DNA of 29,444 bases, taken from UMGS1933 sp051891435. Lineage in GTDB: Bacteria > Bacillota > Clostridia > TANB77 > CAG-508. The stretch spans positions 1-29,444 of the forward strand of contig JBJFFE010000070.1 in NCBI GenBank assembly GCA_051891435.1, in the 5' to 3' direction. The notes under the pieces were generated by a model. That model saw only the letters and a program-made list of their open reading frames with translations. It was not told the origin of the DNA and ran no database searches. Made by a program: the position numbers and the translations under genes. Positions 25,403 to 29,444 of the stretch are shown here, one piece after another. The first letter of the stretch is position 1. Every line of letters starts with the position of its first letter.

Positions 25403-25497
25403 GCAGTGTGAAGTTGGAGGTGTGAGGTGCGAATTTAAAAATTAAACTTCGAAATTTCTCCTCAAATCCCACTTTCCACATCCTACTTCTCACATCA
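25403..25497. repeat. AG-rich imperfect palindrome
   Basis: The left arm GTGTGAAGTTGGAGGTGTGA pairs loosely with a right arm whose complement is GTGAGAAGTAGGATGTGGAA. The repeat unit GTGAGAAGT also appears inside miaB at 10778-10815. No ORF is supported here. Confidence 0.55.
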
Positions 25498-25549
25498 GAT
25501 ATATTTCTTTATCACTTATTTTAATAAGCATTTATAAATGTCAACTTTT

Positions 25550-26830
25550 TTATGCAAATGCTTGGTGTTTTTTGAAGTTTAATAAATTTGTAATCTCATT
25601 TTCTTTTTTCTCTTTTTTTGCTTTTTCTTGAACTATTTGTTCTTTTTGTCTTTCTGCCATTGTTTTGCATATTGCTTTTTCATATGTAAAATATGTGTCT
25701 TGGGCTATTTTAACCCAATTATATTCATTTTTTACTTTTTGTTTTGCTTTTTTTGTTATCTTATCACAAAGTTCTGGATTTAATAATAATTCTAGTATTG
25801 AATCTGCTAATGAATTTGGATTTCCTGCATAGCTTTTCATTCCATCTACTTTATGCTCAACTATTTCGTTTAGTCCCCCTACATCTGAAACTACTGTTGG
25901 AACACCTGCAAGCATTGCTTCTAATGCTACTATCCCAAAAGGTTCATATGTACTAGGGAATACCGATATGTCTGCGCATTTATACATTTTTGAAACTTGT
26001 TTTGCATTTAAATAGCCTGTAAAATATACTTTATTTCCTAATCCCATTGCATTAACTTGTGATTTTAATTCGTTTATCATTCCACCTTTTCCTGCTATTA
26101 TAAGTTTTGCATCATGATATCCTGCTAATATTTTAGGCATTGCTGAAATTAAGTGTTGCACACCTTTTTCATATACTAGTCTTCCCATAAATAATATAAT
26201 TTTTTCATTATCCATGGCATATTTTCTTCTAAAATCATAATCTTTTTCTACTCCATTATATGCTGTTGTATTTATTCCATTTGGTACTACATTTATTTTT
26301 TCATATGGGAGTCCAAATAATCTTTGTAAGTCATTTTTCATGAATTTGCTATTTACTATTACTTCTGATGATTCATATGTTAACATCCATTCTGTATCAT
26401 TTACATATTTTTGTTCTGGGGTATGTATTCCGCTGTTTCTTCCTGCTTCTGTAGCATGTATTGTTGATACTAATGGTATTCCGAAAGAATCTTTTAATGT
26501 TTTTGCAGCATATGCCACAAGCCAATCGTGTGCATGTATTACATCAAATTTCCCTTCTTTATTGATTATTTCTGTTGCTTTTGAAATCATGTTAAAGTTA
26601 AGTTGCATTGTCCAATCTATAAAATTATTGGCATTTATCATATAATTATCTACTCTATATACATGAACACCTTTGTCATTTTCATAATATGGTACATTTC
26701 CTTCTTTATATGTAATTACATATACATCGTGTCCATCTTTTATTAGTCTTTTAGATAAATCATTTACAACCCTTGCTATTCCTCCAACTATTCTAGGTGG
26801 ATATTCCCAAGTTAACATTAATATTTTCAT
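25550..26830 (-). CDS. GT4-family glycosyltransferase (glycogen-synthase-like)
   Basis: A 426-aa GT-B glycosyltransferase. The N-terminal glycine motif is TWEYPPRIVGGIARVV, with HAHDW near residue 100. The C-terminal nucleotide-sugar half starts around 190 with FMGRLVYEKGVQHLISA and has the acidic motif FPSTYEPFGIVALEAMLAG. This looks like the GT4 proteins annotated as glycogen synthase or 1,4-alpha-glucan transferases in Clostridia. The acceptor is not known. The last 50 residues are lysine/glutamate-rich. GAGG precedes the ATG. Confidence 0.88.
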   Translation of the reverse strand: MKILMLTWEYPPRIVGGIARVVNDLSKRLIKDGHDVYVITYKEGNVPYYENDKGVHVYRVDNYMINANNFIDWTMQLNFNMISKATEIINKEGKFDVIHAHDWLVAYAAKTLKDSFGIPLVSTIHATEAGRNSGIHTPEQKYVNDTEWMLTYESSEVIVNSKFMKNDLQRLFGLPYEKINVVPNGINTTAYNGVEKDYDFRRKYAMDNEKIILFMGRLVYEKGVQHLISAMPKILAGYHDAKLIIAGKGGMINELKSQVNAMGLGNKVYFTGYLNAKQVSKMYKCADISVFPSTYEPFGIVALEAMLAGVPTVVSDVGGLNEIVEHKVDGMKSYAGNPNSLADSILELLLNPELCDKITKKAKQKVKNEYNWVKIAQDTYFTYEKAICKTMAERQKEQIVQEKAKKEKKENEITNLLNFKKHQAFA

Positions 26831-26904
26831 TTTAAAAAAACCTCTTCTCTTTCTTCGTCTGTGTTACTTTTATATTATAGTTTATGCAATAATTCATAAA
26901 AACT

Positions 26905-27531
26905 TTATTTTGTTCCAAATATTCTATCTCCTGCATCTCCTAATCCTGGTACTATGTATGCATGTTCATTTAATTTTTCATCTATTGATGCACAGTAAAT
27001 TTGAACATCTGGATATTTTTCTTCAATCTTCTTTATTCCTTCTGGAGCTGCTATTATACATAATAGCTTCATTTTTTTAACCCCTTCTGCTTTTAAATGT
27101 TCTATAGTATCAGATACAGATCCTCCTGTTGCAACCATTGGATCTAATATTATTACTTCCCTTTTATCTATATCTTTAGGAACTTTAAAGAAATATACAT
27201 TAGGTTTGAATGTTTCCTCATCTCTATACATTCCTATATGTCCAATCTTTGCATTTGGCATTACTTTTATAATTCCATCTAGCATTCCTGTTCCTGCTCT
27301 TAAAATTGGAACAAATGCATAATGATTTTCATTTATTTTGTGTGTTGTCATTTTTTGTATTGGTGTTTCAATTTCTGTTTCATATACTGGTGCATCCTTC
27401 ATTGCCTCGTAGCATAGTATTGTTGCTAGTTCTGATATGATTTCTCTAAATTCCTTTGTACCTGTTTTTTTGTCTCTTAAAATTGCTAATTTGTGTTCTA
27501 CTAATGGGTGTTTTAATTCAATTGCTTTCAT
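26905..27531 (-). CDS. upp: Uracil phosphoribosyltransferase
   Basis: Salvage enzyme that joins uracil to PRPP to make UMP. It is 208 aa, the usual length. The PRPP-binding loop is ILDPMVATGGSVSDTIEHL (about 125-142). The uracil-binding end is YIVPGLGDAGDRIFGTK, and the substrate loop is VPILRAGTGMLDG. TAGGAGG precedes the ATG. It lies 36 bases downstream of argS and may share its transcript. Confidence 0.97.
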   Translation of the reverse strand: MKAIELKHPLVEHKLAILRDKKTGTKEFREIISELATILCYEAMKDAPVYETEIETPIQKMTTHKINENHYAFVPILRAGTGMLDGIIKVMPNAKIGHIGMYRDEETFKPNVYFFKVPKDIDKREVIILDPMVATGGSVSDTIEHLKAEGVKKMKLLCIIAAPEGIKKIEEKYPDVQIYCASIDEKLNEHAYIVPGLGDAGDRIFGTK

Positions 27532-27567
27532 AAATAAAACCTCCTAAAAATTTAATTATTTATATTG

Positions 27568-29278
27568 TTACATTTTATCAGGCATTTCCATTCCAAGTAA
27601 ACCAGCACCTATTTTTAACACATTTCCACATGCATATGTTAAATAAAGTCTAGCTTCTTGTAATTCTTTATTTTCATTTATTATTTTATTATTGTTATAA
27701 AAAGTACTAAATTTTTGTGCTAAATTTATTAAGTATCTTGCTATAATAGATGGTTCGTTTTTTTCTGCTGAAAGCATTATTGTATTTTCAAAATCATATA
27801 ATAATTTAGCCATATCAATTACTTCATCTTCTTGTAATAAATCAAAATTTACTTTATTAATATCTGGTACATAATTTGCTTTTTCCATTAAACTTTTTGT
27901 TCTTACATAAATGTATTGCATGTAAGGTCCGTGTTTCTCCTTGGAAATTAAGCAAAGTATCCCAGTCAAATATTTCATCTTTTATTCTGCTGTTATATAA
28001 ATCATTAAATATTATTGCTCCAACTCCAACTTTTCTTGCAACATCATCTTTGCTTTCTAGGTTAGGATTTTTTTCTTCAATTATTTTTTTAGATTTATTA
28101 ATTGCTTCATTTAGTATATCTTCTAGGAAAACTGAGTTTCCTTTTCGGCTTCCTATTTTTTCTCCATTTTTATCTACTACTAATCCAAATGGTACATGTA
28201 CTGCTCTTTTTACATATTCTCCATATCCCATTTTTTCTAGTACTTTAAAAAATTGTTCAAAATGTAGTTTTTGTTCTGCTCCAACTACATAAACCATTTT
28301 ATCAAAATTATATGTATGCACCCTATCTATAAATGCAGTTATATCACGTGTTGCATAAATTGTTGTCCCTGCAGAAGTTATTATTATACATGGTGGCATA
28401 TTGTATTCTTCCAAGTCTACAATTTTAGCTCCTTGGCTCTCTTTTAGTAATCCTTTTTCTTCTAGTTCTTTTACAATAGCATCCATTTTATCATTATAAT
28501 ATGCTTCTCCATTGTAAGAATCAAATTTAGAGTTTAATAATTTATATGTTTTATTATAATTATCTATACTTACTTTTCTTATCCATTCCCAAGTTTTTTT
28601 TGTATACTCGTCTCCATCCTCTAATTTTTTAAACCATTTTCTTGCCATATCTGTAAGTTCTGTATTTTGTTTTTCTTCTTCACTGAATCTTACATATATT
28701 TTTAGTAAACTATTTATACTATCATTTTCTAAATCGTATTCGTCTTTCCAAAGCTCTAATCCAGCCATTACTTTCCCAAATTGAAGTCCCCAGTCTCCCA
28801 AATAGTTTATTCCAACTGTATTATATCCTAGTGCGTTATATATTTTATATAATGCTCCACCTATTACTGTTGTACGTAGATGTCCTATATGGAATGGTTT
28901 TGCAACATTTGGAGATGAGTATTCTATTACTACTGTTTTTCCCTCTCCAACAGTGCTAAATCCATATTTATCTTTTTTTTCATCAATATCTTTTAATACA
29001 TTTTCTATTAGAATGTCTTTTTTTATAAATATATTTAAATATCCACCAACTACTTCTATTTTTTCAATTACACTGTTTTCAATTTTTATATTTTCTTTTA
29101 TTTCAGTAGCTATGGCTGGAGGTGCTTTTTTTAATGTTTTTGCCAGTCTAAAACATGGGAAAGCATAATCTCCTAATTTTGAATCTGGTGGTATTTCTAT
29201 ATATGATGCTAGTTCTTTTATATCTATTTTTGTTATTTCTGATATTAATTTTGCTATTTCTTCTTTAAAATTTATCAT
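27568..29278 (-). CDS. argS: Arginyl-tRNA synthetase, read through a +1 frameshift at CGG
   Basis: Class I synthetase charging tRNA-Arg, 569 aa after one skipped base. The N-terminal ArgS domain precedes SSPNVAKPFHIGHLRTTVIG (HIGH at 130-133). The KMSKS-like loop is KIGSRKGNSVFLEDIL. The C-terminal DALR anticodon-binding domain ends ACGNVLKIGAGLLGMEMPDK. The zero frame ends at 27857, soon after FQGETRTLHA. At CGG 27931-27929, skipping one C gives FQGETGPYMQYIYVRTKS, the near-invariant FQGETGPY-QY motif of ArgS, and the rest of the anticodon domain. Without the shift the DALR domain is lost, and ArgS is essential, so recoding must work. ATG at 29278 has GGGGGTGAT upstream; the earlier ATG at 29308 is less likely. 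Confidence 0.96.
27928..27934 (-). other. +1 frameshift site 7: ACA CGG A, read Thr-Gly
   Basis: Minus-strand CGG at 27931-27929. Skipping its C gives GGA-GAA-ACA-GGA-CCT-TAC (GETGPY), a motif nearly invariant in ArgS. AAGGAG lies a few bases upstream, possibly by chance. Confidence 0.96.
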
Positions 29279-29346
29279 TTTATCACCCCCGATATTATTG
29301 AGTTGCAATCCAATCCTAATGTTATCAATTACTATAATGTCAGCCG

Positions 29347-29440
29347 TTTTGTATATTTTATAAAAAATTAAATTTGACAGTCCTTTGAGACGGGGGAAGA
29401 CCCGCGTACGCCTTGGAAAATTTAATTTTTTAGAAAATCA
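29347..29440. repeat. Palindromic element upstream of argS, reaching the window edge
   Basis: The left arm TAAAAAATTAAATTT (from about 29360) and its partner AAATTTAATTTTTTA (from about 29419) pair exactly. The arms continue imperfectly to a CGGGGGAAGACCCG apex. The TTTTGTATATTTTATAAA before it also occurs at 19190. No tRNA-responsive T-box is visible ahead of argS. Confidence 0.6.
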
Positions 29441-29444
29441 TACA

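Noticed and set aside
308..27934. Assembly or base-calling errors as the cause of the frameshifts
   Set aside because: All seven are the same base before GGN in the zero frame. CGG in other frames is never associated with a shift, and the sites are not in homopolymers. Errors would not track the reading frame or glycine codons.
1..29444. Plain reassignment of CGG to another amino acid, as reported for some bacteria
   Set aside because: Reassignment would keep the frame; here the zero frame stops after CGG and only a +1 shift restores the protein.
29279..29444. T-box or other amino-acid riboswitch ahead of argS
   Set aside because: I see no T-box sequence or specifier loop; the region is filled by the palindromic repeat.
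1..29444. CRISPR array, prophage or rRNA genes
   Set aside because: No regularly spaced direct repeats, phage structural genes or rRNA sequence are visible.

Overview
The window is a stretch of chromosome from a low-GC, spore-forming Firmicute, most likely an uncultured Clostridia of the gut type. Supporting signs are very AT-rich coding sequence, AGGAGG-type ribosome sites, a sporulation sigma factor (sigK), a CD1247-like/efp/pepP/prepilin-peptidase/yqeG/acpP neighbourhood, RNA genes with encoded CCA, and almost all genes on the minus strand. I cannot name the species.

Layout. The left edge is the 3' part of tRNA-Trp, then a plus-strand M23 peptidase. A minus-strand block follows: Zn-ribbon protein, efp, pepP, prepilin peptidase, yqeG, acpP, tRNA-Gln and tRNA-His, a CofE-like ligase and an LppM-like lipoprotein. 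Next come a small GC-rich gene, mutS, miaB, a two-gene GC-rich cassette (coiled-coil protein plus HTH protein), sigK, an HD phosphohydrolase, trhA, an acyl-CoA synthetase, rlmB and lepA. The right part holds a DUF5662-like protein, two paralogous pilin-like surface proteins plus a truncated third copy around a YugP-like metallopeptidase and a plus-strand polysaccharide deacetylase, then a YlbF-family protein, a GT4 glycosyltransferase, upp and argS.

The main discovery is a systematic recoding signal. Five housekeeping or conserved genes (M23 peptidase, pepP, mutS, sigK, argS) are split by +1 frameshifts, seven sites in all. Every site has the form NNN-CGG-N: an in-frame CGG codon where skipping the C restores the frame and places a glycine codon GGN (GGA five times, GGG once, GGT once) at a position where the family normally has glycine, most clearly in ArgS, MutS, PepP and M23. 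In roughly 8,200 codons of native AT-rich genes I find no CGG read as arginine, although AGA, CGA and CGT are. CGG therefore looks like an unassigned triplet at which ribosomes move +1 and read CGGN as glycine. The closest parallel I know is the AGG/CCC frameshifting in Perkinsus mitochondrial cox1.

The only genes here that use CGG in frame as arginine are the GC-rich ones (7239-7394 and 11643-12786), which have their own promoters and terminators and look imported. They form a natural test: in this host they should be mistranslated unless CGG decoding is partial or they bring their own tRNA. Spacers also hold a family of long imperfect palindromes with shared CGCAGGG / TCTCGTCGGG motifs, and miaB carries an in-frame repeat-like insertion.
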